A stretch of DNA of 64,000 nucleotides, taken from assembly GCA_016714815.1 (NCBI GenBank), contig JADKBZ010000005.1, forward strand, positions 1-64,000, given 5' to 3'. The notes under the pieces are model-generated. The model did not search any database. It was not told the origin of the DNA and saw only the letters and a program-made list of their open reading frames with translations. Positions 1 to 8,456 of this stretch are shown here, piece after piece. This DNA is from Holophagales bacterium. GTDB lineage: Bacteria; Acidobacteriota; Thermoanaerobaculia; UBA5066. Each line of letters opens with the position of its first letter. The first letter of the stretch is position 1. Made by a program: the position numbers and the translations under genes.

Positions 1-732
1 CCTCGAGGCCGCGCAGAAGCTGGGAGAGCGGTTCGACGCGCTGGTGGTGGACGAGGCGCAGGACTTCCTGACGGAGTGGTGGGCCGTCCTCGAGGCGCTG
101 CTGAAGGAGGGCGACCGGGCGCCGGTGACGCTCGTCGCCGACCCCGACCAGGACCTCTGGCAGCGCGAGTCGCGGTTCCCCGAAGGGCTCCCCGTCTTCC
201 CGCCCGACGAACCGCCGGAACACGTCGGCCATCGCGGAGCACCTCAGGGAGCTGACGGGGGTCGCACCCGCGCGTGTCGCCGTGACGGTGCGGGGGAGGA
301 GCCGAAGATCCACCGCTACCGCAACGCGGCCGACGAGCGGGAGAAGGCGGGGGCGCTGATCTCGCAGCTCCTCCTGAAGGAGGAGATCGGGCTCGAGAGG
401 GTCGCGATCGTCGGGATGCGGCGCCTCGCGAACTCGTGCCTGGCGGGGGTGGCCGAGCTGGCGGGTTTCCCGGTGGTGCCGATCGGCGACGACGGGACGG
501 CCGGCGTGCCCGGCGCGCTGCGCTACGCGACGCCGCACCGTTCAAGGGGCTGGAGGCCGACGTCGTGCTCCTCCTCGACGTGGACGGGAGCCGCTGGCCG
601 CTCGAGCCGCGCAACCTCTACGTGGCGGCGTCGCGCGCGCGGCTGCGGCTGCACGTGTTCGTGAAGGAGGGGGTGGTGGTGCCGGGGGGAGGGGAGCCGC
701 TCGGACCGGCGGTCAGGCCCGGCGCGCGCTAG
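1..732 (+). pseudogene. NERD/UvrD-type helicase, 3' part, copy 1 (frameshifted)
   Basis: This is the C-terminal part of a superfamily 1 (UvrD/Rep-like) helicase; its 5' end lies left of the window. The Walker B box VVDEAQDF, the ADPDQDLWQRES segment, a motif V-like FKGLEADVVLLLD and the motif VI-like NLYVAASRARLRL are all recognisable, but not in one frame. Against the copy at 1992-3257 (about 95 % identical by eye), two bases are missing near 203, one G is extra near 260 and one T is missing near 540. Its 3' end converges on the antitoxin gene. A truncated NERD domain is visible only in copy 2, so the NERD assignment here is by homology. It is either a decayed gene or a stretch with consensus errors. 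Confidence 0.85.
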
Positions 733-983
733 GCTGGCTTGGCCCGGGACCGCCGCGGCTGAGGAACAGAGGTCCGTGCGGCCGCAACGAGCATTCGCAG
801 GGCGTCGTTCACCGCTTCCGAAGTGGGGAACAGCTTCGAGAGCTCGGGATCGAGGAGCACGATGCTGCCGCCGGCCCTGGCGCGCTGGTAGTACTTGCCG
901 CGTACGCCACCGTGCAGCTGGGAGAGATCGTACTCGGGGCGCAGCTCGCCGGAGGGGCGTTTACGAGCTTTCTGTGTAGCCAT
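729..983 (-). CDS. putative antitoxin of a BrnT-type toxin-antitoxin pair
   Basis: This 84-residue protein starts at the ATG at 983 (MATQKARKRP). Its start overlaps the 3' end of the BrnT-like toxin gene by 23 bp, the toxin-first order usual for BrnT systems. The core contains GGVRGKYYQRARAG followed by a ribbon-helix-helix-like stretch (SIVLLDPELSKLFP, then SEAVNDALRMLV). Proteins of this type often accompany DUF497/BrnT toxins and are expected to bind toxin and operator DNA. It lacks an obvious classical BrnA signature, so it is called antitoxin by context and resemblance. The C-terminal tail is basic (PRRSRAKPA). Confidence 0.75.
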   Translation of the reverse strand: MATQKARKRPSGELRPEYDLSQLHGGVRGKYYQRARAGGSIVLLDPELSKLFPTSEAVNDALRMLVAAARTSVPQPRRSRAKPA

Positions 984-1233
984 GTGTCTCTCGTTTCGTG
1001 GCCCTGCGGGCACTGATGATGCGGACCTCACTTCCGACTTCTGCGTGGGCCACGACGAGGACCCGGCCGCGCGCAGAGCTGCCGAAGGTGAGAAACCGCT
1101 GCTCCTGGATGGAATGGTCCGGATCAGGGAAGGTCAACGCGAGCGGATCGTGGAAGACGGTCGCGGCCTCGGGAAAGCCCACGCCGTGCTTCCGGAGGTT
1201 GGAGGCGGCCTTCCGCGGATCCCACTGGTACAC
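961..1233 (-). CDS. brnT: BrnT family ribonuclease toxin (DUF497)
   Basis: This 90-residue protein opens with the BrnT signature: YQWDPRKAASNLRKHGVGF followed by an FPEAATVFHDPLAL-like segment. It ends with the conserved VRIISARRATKRE strand that carries the predicted RNase residues. BrnT is a RelE-fold toxin that cleaves RNA and blocks translation until its antitoxin sequesters it. The start is GTG at 1233, and the next gene begins inside the 3' end of this one. No frameshift is visible, so the pair may be functional even though both flanks are gene remnants. Confidence 0.88.
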   Translation of the reverse strand: MYQWDPRKAASNLRKHGVGFPEAATVFHDPLALTFPDPDHSIQEQRFLTFGSSARGRVLVVAHAEVGSEVRIISARRATKRETHGYTESS

Positions 1234-1241
1234 CGTTTCAG

Positions 1242-1916
1242 TCTAGCAGTGGCAAGCAGGCGGGCTCTGGAATCCCGAAGATCCTCAGGACGTGGCGGGG
1301 CGCCCGACGGCTTCCACCGACGATCGAGAACGACCCCGGCCGAAAGGTCTTCCGCCTGACCCTCGACTGGGAACCGCTCGCTTCGAAGCGGGACGACCTC
1401 TGGTACCGAAGGCTGGGCGTCGAGATTTCCGAGGACGCCGGCCGGCTCCTGACTTTCGCCCGCACGGCAGGCGCGTTCGACCTGACGAGCGCACGGCTCG
1501 TGACCGGGCTCTCCGGCCGGGCTTCCGTCACTCTCGTCTCGCAGCTTGTAACGCAGCAGCTCGTCGAGGTGGATGAGACGGACGAGGAAACGGTCTACAA
1601 GCTCGCCCCACGCCTCGCACAGCTCTGGGAAAAGACCGATGCGCCAGCCCCCGGGCGGAGGGCTTCAACGACTGAGGGGATAAGTGAGGGGATAACTGAG
1701 GGGATAAGTGAGGGGATAACGGACCGAAAGGCCAGGCTGGCGGACATGATTCGACAGAGGCCCGGACTCAGAGGACCGCAGCTCTCCGTCGCTCTGAGTC
1801 TCCCCGCCTCGACGGTCGACCGGTATCTTTCCCAGCTCCGAAAAGAGGGGCGGATCGAGCATCGCGGAGCCCGAAGAACCGGGGGGTACTTCCCTCGGGC
1901 CACAAAGCGGGCCTGA
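1242..1916 (+). pseudogene. ATP-binding HTH regulator, C-terminal remnant with EGI repeats
   Basis: An open frame without a credible start runs from about 1242 to the stop at 1916. It begins with GSGIPKILRTWR, the distal motif of the HATPase_c_4 domain in AlbA_2/ATP-binding transcriptional regulators. A domain with LEISEDAG-like character follows, then a tetrapeptide repeat (EGISEGITEGISEGIT), then a winged helix-turn-helix (LADMIRQRPGLRGPQLSVAL). That architecture is the normal C-terminal half of this family, so roughly the first half (AlbA-like domain and most of the ATPase) is missing. The BrnT start sits where it should continue. A GTG at 1500 could start a 138-residue DNA-binding fragment. 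Confidence 0.7.
1671..1718 (+). repeat. 4 x 12-bp tandem repeat encoding (T/S)EGI
   Basis: Four perfect-phase 12-bp units alternate ACTGAGGGGATA and AGTGAGGGGATA. They encode TEGI/SEGI tetrapeptides between the ATPase-like part and the winged helix of the remnant regulator. The unit length is a multiple of three, so copy-number change would keep the frame. A related array lies at 5438-5485. Confidence 0.9.
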
Positions 1917-1991
1917 CCCGGGCGCGGCGCTCGCCAGGGCCGAGATCGGCGCTCACCATCACCGGAATCCGCACTCTGAACTGACTCGCGC

Positions 1992-3257
1992 CACGCCCCG
2001 CACCCCGACCTGGGGATGCTGGTGCTGGAGGTGAAGGGGGGCCGGATCGCGTTCGACGGGCGGACGGGGGCGTGGACGTCGACGGCGCGCGGCGGGACAG
2101 TGTATGGGATCAAGGACCCGTTCAAGGAGGCTCAGCGGAGCGTCAAGGCGATCGTCGCGAAGGCCGCGGCGCTGAGCTTCGAGGGGCAGGCGATGCCGGA
2201 GTTCGCTCGGGCACGCGGTCGTCTTCCCCGACTGCGACTTCACGATCGGCGCCGGCGGGGTGAGCGCGCCGCGCGAGCTCGTGATCGACGCGGGGGACCT
2301 CGCGCGGGACGCGGCGGGGCGGGGACGGGGGGTGGCCGCTCGCGCACTACCTGCGGGGAATCTGCGCGTCGTGGGACGCGCTGCCCGGGCGGGTGTGGGC
2401 GGGCTCGTACCACGAGCTGGGCCGTGAGCTGTGCGGGCGGGCCGGGGTGGCGTGGAACGAGCCGCCGGAGGACGACGTGGCGGCGACGCAGGCCTTCTGG
2501 AACGAGACGTCGGGCGTCCTCCTCCTCGAGGCCGCGCAGAAGCTGGGAGAGCGGTTCGACGCGCTGGTGGTGGACGAGGCGCAGGACTTCCTGACCGAGT
2601 GGTGGGCCGTCCTCGGGGCGCTGCTGAAGGAAGGGCGACCGGGCGCCGTTGACGCTCGTCGCCGATCCCGACCAGGACCTCTGGCAGCGCGAGTCGCGGT
2701 TCCCCGAGGGGCTCCCCGTCTTCCCGCTCCGGACGAACTGCCGGAACACGTCGGCCATCGCGGAGTACCTCGGCGAGCTGACGGGGTCGCACCCGCGCGT
2801 GTCGCCGTGGACGGTGCGGGGGGAGGAGCCGAAGGTCCACCGCTGGCGCAACGCGGCCGACGAGCGCGAGAAGGCGGGGGCGTTGATCGCGCAGCTCCTC
2901 CTGAAGGGCGAGGTCGGTCTCGACCGCGTGGCGATCGTCGGGATGCGGCGCCTCGCGAACTCGTGCCTGGCGGGGGCGGCCGAGCTGGCGGGCTTCCCGG
3001 TGGTGCCGATCGGCGACGACGGGACGGCCGGCGTGCCCGGCGCGCTGCGCTACGCGACGCCGCACCGTTTCAAGGGGCTGGAGGCCGACGTGGTGCTCCT
3101 CCTCGACGTGGACGGGAGCCGCTGGTCGCTCGAGCCGCGCAACCTCTACGTCGCGGCGTCGCGCGCGCGGCTGCGGCTGCACGTGTTCGTGAAGGAGGGG
3201 GTGGTGGTGCCGGCGCGGAACGAGTCGGCGCCGGATCGGGCTAAGATCTCTTCGTGA
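1992..3257 (+). pseudogene. NERD-domain UvrD-type helicase, copy 2 (5'-truncated, frameshifted)
   Basis: The most complete of three copies begins inside a NERD (nuclease-related) domain at HPDLGMLVLEVKGG, so the true N-terminus is lost. At least three frame changes break it. The frame leaves NERD near 2205 and continues with HAVVFPDCDFTIGAGG in another frame. It shifts again near 2345 (HYLRGICASWDALPG) and again near 2632, where one A is extra compared with copy 1. Helicase landmarks are VVDEAQDF, ADPDQDLWQRES, RTNCRNTSAIAEYLGEL, a motif V-like RFKGLEADVVLLLD and AASRARLRL. The final TGA overlaps the GTG of the next antitoxin. In this family the NERD domain is thought to act on nucleic acid beside the SF1 motor. 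Confidence 0.85.
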
Positions 3258-3463
3258 AGGTAGATCCCCCCAGCGAGCCCGGAGCCAAGGAACAGGTCCG
3301 ACAGCTGCTCGACCGTCTGCCTGACTCGGTTTCCCTCGAAGACATCCAGTACCACATCTACGTCCGGGAGAAGGTGGCTCGCGGGATTCGGGATGCCGAG
3401 GAGGGCCGGGTCGTGACCGAAGAGGAATTCGACCGGCGGATGTCTCGGTGGCTTTCGCCATAG
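3254..3463 (+). CDS. small antitoxin-like protein (ParD/RelB-type partner)
   Basis: This is a 69-residue protein starting at GTG 3254, sharing a GTGA overlap with the end of the preceding helicase remnant. The sequence is charged and helical (KEQVRQLLDRLPDSVSLED, then REKVARGIRDAEEGR and FDRRMSRW). It resembles small antitoxins encoded directly upstream of ParE toxins. The gene that follows, overlapping at 3448, begins like a ParE, which supports the call. It has no recognisable DNA-binding motif beyond predicted helices. Confidence 0.65.
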   Translation: MKVDPPSEPGAKEQVRQLLDRLPDSVSLEDIQYHIYVREKVARGIRDAEEGRVVTEEEFDRRMSRWLSP

Positions 3464-3594
3464 TCTGGGCGGAGGTCGCTGTCGAAGACCTCGACGAGGT
3501 CGCCGACTTCATCGCCCGGGACTCCCGGTATTACGCCTCGGCCATGGTCCGGGGCGCGCCCCCTGGGAACGGAGAGGCGGACCTGACGACGTAG
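3448..3594 (+). pseudogene. truncated ParE/RelE-family toxin
   Basis: A frame opening at GTG 3448, inside the 3' end of the antitoxin gene, reads AIVWAEVAVEDLDEVADF followed by IARDSRYYASAMV. This is a typical first strand and helix hairpin of a ParE toxin. After about 30 residues the sequence becomes unrelated and stops at 3594, giving 48 residues instead of about 95-100. The basic C-terminal strands that contact gyrase or the ribosome are absent, so the toxin should be inactive while its antitoxin remains. Confidence 0.7.
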
Positions 3595-3703
3595 TCGGTT
3601 CCTGACTCTCTGCCCGCTGCACGTCTCTGAGCGGGTTCGGTGCCCCGATATACCTGACCGGCTTTTCCGCGCCCGTTTCTTTAGCTACATCGGTAGCGGG
3701 CCT

Positions 3704-4774
3704 TCACGACTTCTTCGCGGGCCGTCCCTTTGACCGCCTCGGGGCGGGGAGAGCCTTCGCGGCGTCCTCGAGCGACTCGATGGCGGCTCTATGGCCCTCC
3801 GCCTCGAGGAGGGCACGCCTGCGCACGGCGAACAGGGCGTACTCGTCCTCCGCGTGTGCGTGGGCGTCGGCAGTGCTGACGGACCCGGCGTTCGTCAGGA
3901 CGGACCGGTCATTGAACCGAAGGAACTCGTCGAGCCGGGCCTCCCAGTCTCTCAGGAAGACCTGTTTCCGACGTCGCGCCTGGTCTTCCGCGAAGTCGAG
4001 CCACATCGTCACGATCCGGTTCAGCTCGGAGATCTCCTCTTCGCGGAGGTAGTTCTTCGCCACTGTGACGTCTGCTTTCCGGACACTCTCGCCCTTCCAC
4101 GTCAGAAGACCCATGTTCGGGCTCGTGTGGTCGGCCCGCCCGGCGATCAGCTCGGAAGCGGTCTTCCCCGTCGCTGCGAAGTGGAGTTTGTTCTGGATGA
4201 TCCTGAAGAACGCGACCGTGTCCTTCCGTGTGGCGTCGTAGTCGGCGGCAAGGGCGAAGATCTCTCGAACGCGCAGGTACATCCGGCGCTCGCTGGCCCG
4301 AATGTCGCGAATGCGCGCCAGGAGTTCGTCGAAGTAGTCCGGAATCCCGGAGCCGTCGATCGGTGGGTTCCTGAGCCGCTCGTCGTCCATCGTGAAGCCC
4401 TTCACGAGGTACTCGCGGAGCCTCTCTGTCGCCCAGCGCCGGAACTGCACGCCCTGGGGTGAGCGCACGCGGTAGCCGACGGCGAGGATGGCGTCGAGGC
4501 TGTAGTACTTCACGACGCGCTGGACCTGCCTCGTGCCCTCCGGTCGAACTTGTAAGTACTCCTTACAAGTTCCCGAAGTGCTGAGCTCCCCGTCCGCGTA
4601 AATGCTCTTCAGATGAAGAGTTATGTTTTGCGGCGTCGTCTGGAAGAGGTCGGCGATCAACCCCTGGCTCATCCAGATCGTCTCCTCGGCGAAGCGGCAC
4701 TCGACGCGTGTACGGCCGTCCTCGGTCTGGTAGACGAGGATCTCTCCGGACTGGATGGGCTCGTCGTTCAGCAT
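3704..4774 (-). CDS. RhuM family protein
   Basis: This full-length 356-residue protein resembles the RhuM (virulence RhuM/DUF4062-neighbourhood) family. Its N-terminal module reads EILVYQTEDGRTRVECRF and ETIWMSQGLIADLFQT, a DNA-binding-like module shared with phage antirepressors. The family signature VVKYYSLDAILAVGYRVRS and FRRWATERLREYLVKGFTM follow. The second half (residues ~165-330) is helical and has the Fic/DOC-like segment NKLHFAATGKTASELI. The biochemical role is not established; RhuM genes typically sit in islands beside toxin-antitoxin and restriction genes, as here. The ATG start at 4774 is preceded by an inverted C5/G5 repeat near 4842-4857. Confidence 0.88.
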   Translation of the reverse strand: MLNDEPIQSGEILVYQTEDGRTRVECRFAEETIWMSQGLIADLFQTTPQNITLHLKSIYADGELSTSGTCKEYLQVRPEGTRQVQRVVKYYSLDAILAVGYRVRSPQGVQFRRWATERLREYLVKGFTMDDERLRNPPIDGSGIPDYFDELLARIRDIRASERRMYLRVREIFALAADYDATRKDTVAFFRIIQNKLHFAATGKTASELIAGRADHTSPNMGLLTWKGESVRKADVTVAKNYLREEEISELNRIVTMWLDFAEDQARRRKQVFLRDWEARLDEFLRFNDRSVLTNAGSVSTADAHAHAEDEYALFAVRRRALLEAEGHRAAIESLEDAAKALPAPRRSKGRPAKKS

Positions 4775-4870
4775 CGGCTTCCCTTCGAACGGAGACTTCG
4801 CACGCTCTTCTTTGAACCGGCCATCGGGTCGCAGCTAGAGGCCCCCGCCTCAAGGGGGAGGTGTTTTATG

Positions 4871-5238
<368 letters not shown>

Positions 5239-5437
5239 GCTCGCCGGCGGCGCTGCGGCGGGCCGCTTCGCGGGGGGCCCCCCGGGAATGCGCTTCCCCC
5301 CGGAAAAAACGGTCGAGCGATAAGTTCACGGAAATGCGACGGGGACCACTAGTTTGCCGCAGGTCGCTTCCTGATCTCGACCACCGAAAGAGCCCGCTCG
5401 AACCAGTGGTCAGGTCCGGCGGGGTGTGCCGGGGCAT

Positions 5438-5485
5438 GAAGGAGTAAACGGAGGAGTAGGTGAAGGAGTAAATGAAGGAGTAAGT
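5438..5485 (+). repeat. 4 x 12-bp tandem repeat encoding EGV(N/G/S)
   Basis: Four 12-bp units of the form GAAGGAGTAAA(C/T) encode EGVN, GGVG, EGVN, EGVS in one + frame, preceded in frame by PKEPARTSGQVRRGVPGH. This is the same kind of linker as the EGI repeats at 1671-1718, so a second copy of the ATP-binding/HTH regulator or a Fic relative probably once lay here. The array runs directly into helicase copy 3, where the regulator's winged helix would be expected. The join is therefore a recombination or assembly junction. Confidence 0.75.
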
Positions 5486-5837
5486 GGAACACGTCGGCCA
5501 TCGCGGAGTACCTGGGCGAGCTGACGGGGTCGCACCCGCACGTGTCGCCGTGGACGGTGCGGGGAGAGGAGCCGAAGGTCCACCGCTGGCGCAACGCGGC
5601 CGACGAGCGGGAGAAGGCGGGGGCGCTGATCGCGCAGCTCCTCCTGAAGGACGGGGTCGGGCTCGACCGGGTGGCGATCGTCGGGATGCGGCGACTCGAG
5701 AACTCGTGCCTGCCGGGGGTGGCCGAGCTGGCGGGCTTCCCGGTGGTGCCGATCGGCGACGACGGGACGGCCGGCGCGCGCGGCTGCGGCTGCACGTGTT
5801 CGCGAAGATGGGGGTGGTGGTGCCGGGGGGCGGTTGA
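5484..5837 (+). pseudogene. UvrD-type helicase fragment, copy 3 (internal deletion)
   Basis: This matches copy 2 from about 2738 (the NTSAIAEYLGELTG segment) through VPIGDDGTAG. It then jumps directly to RGCGCTCS in frame, or to RLRLHVFAKMGVVVPGG in the native frame. About 150 bp encoding the motif V-like (FKGLEADVV) and most of the motif VI-like segment are deleted, with a short GC-rich identity (GGCCGGCG/CGCGCG) at the join. Without these motifs the fragment cannot be a helicase. It begins right at the end of the tetrapeptide repeat array and ends at TGA 5837. Confidence 0.8.
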
Positions 5838-5861
5838 CGGGGTCGCGCCCTTCCGGCGGCG

Positions 5862-6221
5862 CTACCGGCTGAACCCGGCTGCGGGCTCCATGACGACGGG
5901 ATTGAAGGCGGCGAGGGCCGCCCGGACCTCGGCGCTCGGGGCACCGTAGAGGGCCAGCCGGACGGGAGCGAGGACGTCGAAGAAGCGGGCGGCATAGCGG
6001 CTGCCGAAGGTGGCGGCGTGAACCATCGCCGCCGCGGAGTCGGCGTAGCGCTCCCAGAGGTGGCACTGCCGTCCGTCGGCGCTCAGGCTCCACTCGTAGT
6101 CGAGCGTGCCCGGCTCGCTGGCCTCCGTTGCGGCGGCCATCTCGGCCATCAGCGCGCGGAATTCCTCGTCGCGGCCCTCGCGGACCTGCAGTTCCAGCAT
6201 CCAGCAGACGTGGGTGTTCAT
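5862..6221 (-). CDS. antibiotic biosynthesis monooxygenase (ABM)-fold protein
   Basis: This 119-residue single-domain protein starts at ATG 6221 (MNTHVCWMLELQVREG). The ABM dimeric alpha-beta barrel is visible as strand VCWMLELQVREGRDEEF, helix LMAEMAAATEASEPG, then TLDYEWSLSADGRQCHLWERYAD, the family pattern of a small cofactor-independent monooxygenase or stress protein. The substrate is unknown. It is the first ordinary gene after the decayed island and shows no frameshift. Confidence 0.82.
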   Translation of the reverse strand: MNTHVCWMLELQVREGRDEEFRALMAEMAAATEASEPGTLDYEWSLSADGRQCHLWERYADSAAAMVHAATFGSRYAARFFDVLAPVRLALYGAPSAEVRAALAAFNPVVMEPAAGFSR

Positions 6222-6243
6222 GCTCGCCCCCTTTCCGCGGAGG

Positions 6244-6792
6244 CTACCCTCGCCCCGGCCGTGGCGCCAGGCGTCCCGACTTCGCCTTCTCGAGCCACTC
6301 GGCGTCGAGGAGGTCCTGCGGGCGCCCGCAGGCCCGCTTGGAATCGAGGAGGTCGTCAAGGGACGGAAACGCGACCGGGATGCCGGAGTACGTCGAACCG
6401 ACCCGGCGTTCCCAGGTGGCCGGGAATTCGAGACCGGCGACTCGCGTCAGGATGTCGATGCGGTTCGGCTCGACGCCGATCTGGATGACGGTTCCCGGCG
6501 TCGCAAGGTCGTCTACTTCGACCCCTTCGAGCGGGGCCCCGAATCGCGCGAGCGCATCCCAGGCCCGCTTCGCATTCTCCGGTGTCGGCTCGACCCAGAG
6601 GTCGATGTCCTTCGTGTACCGGGGAACGGCGTGGAACGAGACCGCATGGGCCCCGACGACGAGGAAACGGACCTCAGCGGCGGAAAACGCGGACAGCAGA
6701 TCTCTGAAGTCGGGGTTCAGGCCCCACCTCCCCCCGGAATGCCCGGGCTTCTCCCACCATCTGCCAGACGGCGGCGAGCCGCCCCTCGGCAC
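6244..6792 (-). CDS. nucleotidyltransferase (DUF6036/AbiEii-like)
   Basis: The protein has a minimal nucleotidyltransferase core, VRFLVVGAHAVSFHAVPRYT followed by KDIDLWVEP. This supplies the G-(A) helix turn and a DxD metal pair. The distal part holds NRIDILTRVAGLEF, giving a third acidic position typical of these enzymes. The family adds nucleotides to RNA, proteins or small molecules in several toxin-antitoxin types; the target here is unknown. The ATG at 6792 gives 182 residues but a proline/glycine-rich leader. Family members usually begin near NPDFRDLL, which here follows a CTG at 6720, so the start is uncertain. It overlaps the upstream small gene at 6674-6862. Confidence 0.78.
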   Translation of the reverse strand: MPRGGSPPSGRWWEKPGHSGGRWGLNPDFRDLLSAFSAAEVRFLVVGAHAVSFHAVPRYTKDIDLWVEPTPENAKRAWDALARFGAPLEGVEVDDLATPGTVIQIGVEPNRIDILTRVAGLEFPATWERRVGSTYSGIPVAFPSLDDLLDSKRACGRPQDLLDAEWLEKAKSGRLAPRPGRG

Positions 6793-6862
6793 CCACTTCG
6801 CGCCAGAAATCGAGGTCGAAAGAGCCGTCGTCGTCCGAGGCGTCCCTCAGCACCCGGACCAT
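6674..6862 (-). CDS. small partner gene of the nucleotidyltransferase
   Basis: The 62-residue product begins MVRVLRDASDDDGSFDLDF and ends RLQRSAVRVFRR. Short proteins of this shape (a FW.EV/P...R...W.MV.EAR...G segment and an LQRS-V tail) commonly precede DUF6036-type nucleotidyltransferase genes, and the two genes overlap here. It could be an antitoxin or an adaptor. No catalytic motif is visible. Confidence 0.6.
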   Translation of the reverse strand: MVRVLRDASDDDGSFDLDFWREVGAEGRLAAVWQMVGEARAFRGEVGPEPRLQRSAVRVFRR

Positions 6863-7226
6863 TCGAACGGGCTCGCCCTCGTGATCTGAACCTTCGCTCT
6901 TCACCTCGCCATTATCCCGCCTCTGCCTGTACCAGCGACGCTTCTTTGGCGGCGAGCCGCCGGAAGGCGGCTCGTCCCGGTCCCTTCGCCGCGTGATCGA
7001 TGGGCCGGGCCCGGGGCCGGTACCCGTGCGCCGCCCCTTTCGAGCGAGGCGACGGAGAGCGACGTGAGCTGGCTGCGGAAGCTCGAGGGGGATGAAGCTG
7101 CTCGCCTCGGCCGTCGCGCCAGGCAGGGCGGGGAGCGACCCGAGGACGGTCGTCCGTTCAACCGACAGGCCTCGACCGTTGATGAATGGCAAACGGGTTC
7201 GTGGCGCGAGTCTGCCGAGGTCCTGC
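6863..7226. other. 364-bp interval without a recognised gene
   Basis: This lies between the small nucleotidyltransferase partner (minus, starting at 6862) and the 3' end of the Fic gene (minus, stop at 7227). Frames are open because of GC content, but none resembles a known protein or has a convincing ribosome-binding site. It should contain the promoter of the nucleotidyltransferase pair. Confidence 0.5.
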
Positions 7227-8405
7227 CTACGAGCCGGGGGCCAGCGGCGCGTCGGTCCCCTCGTTGAGGACGGCGAGGTAGCGGTCGTAGGCAAAGACGC
7301 GGTTTCGGCGGCGTCCCGTCAACTCCCTCGCGATCCCCAGGTCGACCAGGAGGTTGACCGCAGCCGACGCCGCCGGGAAGGAGAGGGACGTCCGGGACCG
7401 GAGCTCCTTCACCGTGGTGACGGGCCGCGACTTGAGCGCATCGTGGACGCGCAGGGCCGACCCGGCGAGACGGCCGCGCGGCACGACCCTCGCGCGGTCC
7501 TCGCCGAAGAGAGCCGCGAGCCGTTGCGCCGTCGACGTAGCCCCCTCTGCCGTCTGCCTCACGCCCTCGAGGAAGAAGTCGAGCCAGGCCTCCCAGTCCC
7601 CGTCCTTCCGGACGGCGGCGAGAAGGTCGTAGTAGGTCGCCCGGTGTTGCTTGAGGTACAGGCTCAGGTAGAGAAGGGGCTCGCGCAGGACCCCCGAATG
7701 GCAGAGAAGAAGGGTGATGAGGAGCCGCCCCACCCGGCCGTTTCCGTCGAGAAACGGGTGGATCGTCTCGAACTGGACGTGGGCGAGACCGGCGCGAACG
7801 ACCGCGGGGATTCGCAGGGTGTCGTCGTGCAGGAAGCGCTCGAGGGCCGACATCGCCTCCTGAACGCCGCCCGGAGGCGGCGGAACGAAGGCCGCGTTCC
7901 CCGGACGGGACCCGCCGATCCAGTTCTGCGACCGCCGGAACTCTCCCGGTTCCTTCTCCGATCCGCGGCCCTTCGCGAGAAGGACACCGTGGATCTCGCG
8001 GATGAGACGGTTCGAGAGCGGAAACCCCTCGCGGATGCGGGCGAGCCCGTGATCCAGGGCCGCGACGTAGTTCGACACCTCCACGACGTCGTCGAGCGGA
8101 ACACCCGGCAGTTCATCGAGCTCGAAGAGCAGGAGGTCCGACAACGACGACTGGGTGCCTTCGATCTGGGACGAGAGGACTGCCTCCTTGCGGACGTACG
8201 CGTAAAGGAACAGGGCCGTGTCGGGCAGGAGGGTCGAGACGCTGTCGAGCCGGCCTAGTGCGAGGTGGGCCCGTTCAAGGGCGACCTGGAGATCGCCGTC
8301 CAGGCGTGGAAGGGGCTTCGGCGGCAGCGGGAAAGGCACGAAGGCTTTCACCGTCTCGCCCCCGGGGGCCGTCGTCTCGTAACGCCCCGTGGGTCCCCGT
8401 TTCAT
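7227..8405 (-). CDS. Fic family protein (adenylyltransferase) with C-terminal winged helix
   Basis: This complete 392-residue protein carries the catalytic Fic motif HPFLDGNGRVGRLL at residues ~216-229. The N-terminal inhibitory helix motif SSQIEG (S-x3-E-G, residues ~78-83) marks a class II Fic enzyme that restrains its own AMPylation activity. The Fic_N region precedes it (VPFPLPPKPLPRLDGDLQ). The last ~80 residues form a winged helix (VTTVKELRSRTSLSFPAASA), suggesting autoregulation. The ATG at 8405 is chosen because GGAGG lies 5-6 bases upstream; a GTG at 8411 is an alternative. A near-palindrome sits 25 bp upstream. Confidence 0.93.
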   Translation of the reverse strand: MKRGPTGRYETTAPGGETVKAFVPFPLPPKPLPRLDGDLQVALERAHLALGRLDSVSTLLPDTALFLYAYVRKEAVLSSQIEGTQSSLSDLLLFELDELPGVPLDDVVEVSNYVAALDHGLARIREGFPLSNRLIREIHGVLLAKGRGSEKEPGEFRRSQNWIGGSRPGNAAFVPPPPGGVQEAMSALERFLHDDTLRIPAVVRAGLAHVQFETIHPFLDGNGRVGRLLITLLLCHSGVLREPLLYLSLYLKQHRATYYDLLAAVRKDGDWEAWLDFFLEGVRQTAEGATSTAQRLAALFGEDRARVVPRGRLAGSALRVHDALKSRPVTTVKELRSRTSLSFPAASAAVNLLVDLGIARELTGRRRNRVFAYDRYLAVLNEGTDAPLAPGS

Positions 8406-8429
8406 CGACACCTCCGCCCATGCAGCAGA

Positions 8430-8456
8430 GCTGAATAGCGGAATTCGTTATTCAGC
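8430..8456 (-). promoter_or_regulatory. palindromic operator candidate upstream of fic
   Basis: A 27-bp near-palindrome has perfect 8-bp outer arms, GCTGAATA and TATTCAGC, around an 11-bp centre with GAATTC. It is far more AT-rich than its surroundings and lies 25 bp before the fic start codon. It probably overlaps the promoter (TATTCA resembles a -10 element). The winged helix at the end of the Fic protein is the obvious candidate ligand, a common autoregulatory arrangement in this family. Confidence 0.7.

Noticed and set aside
1671..1718. Possible CRISPR-like or REP array
   Set aside because: Units are 12 bp, contiguous without spacers and encode a known tetrapeptide linker.
3613..3635. 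CCCGCT/AGCGGG inverted repeat as terminator of the truncated toxin gene
   Set aside because: Only six base pairs with an 11-base loop and no T-run; such repeats are expected by chance at this GC content.
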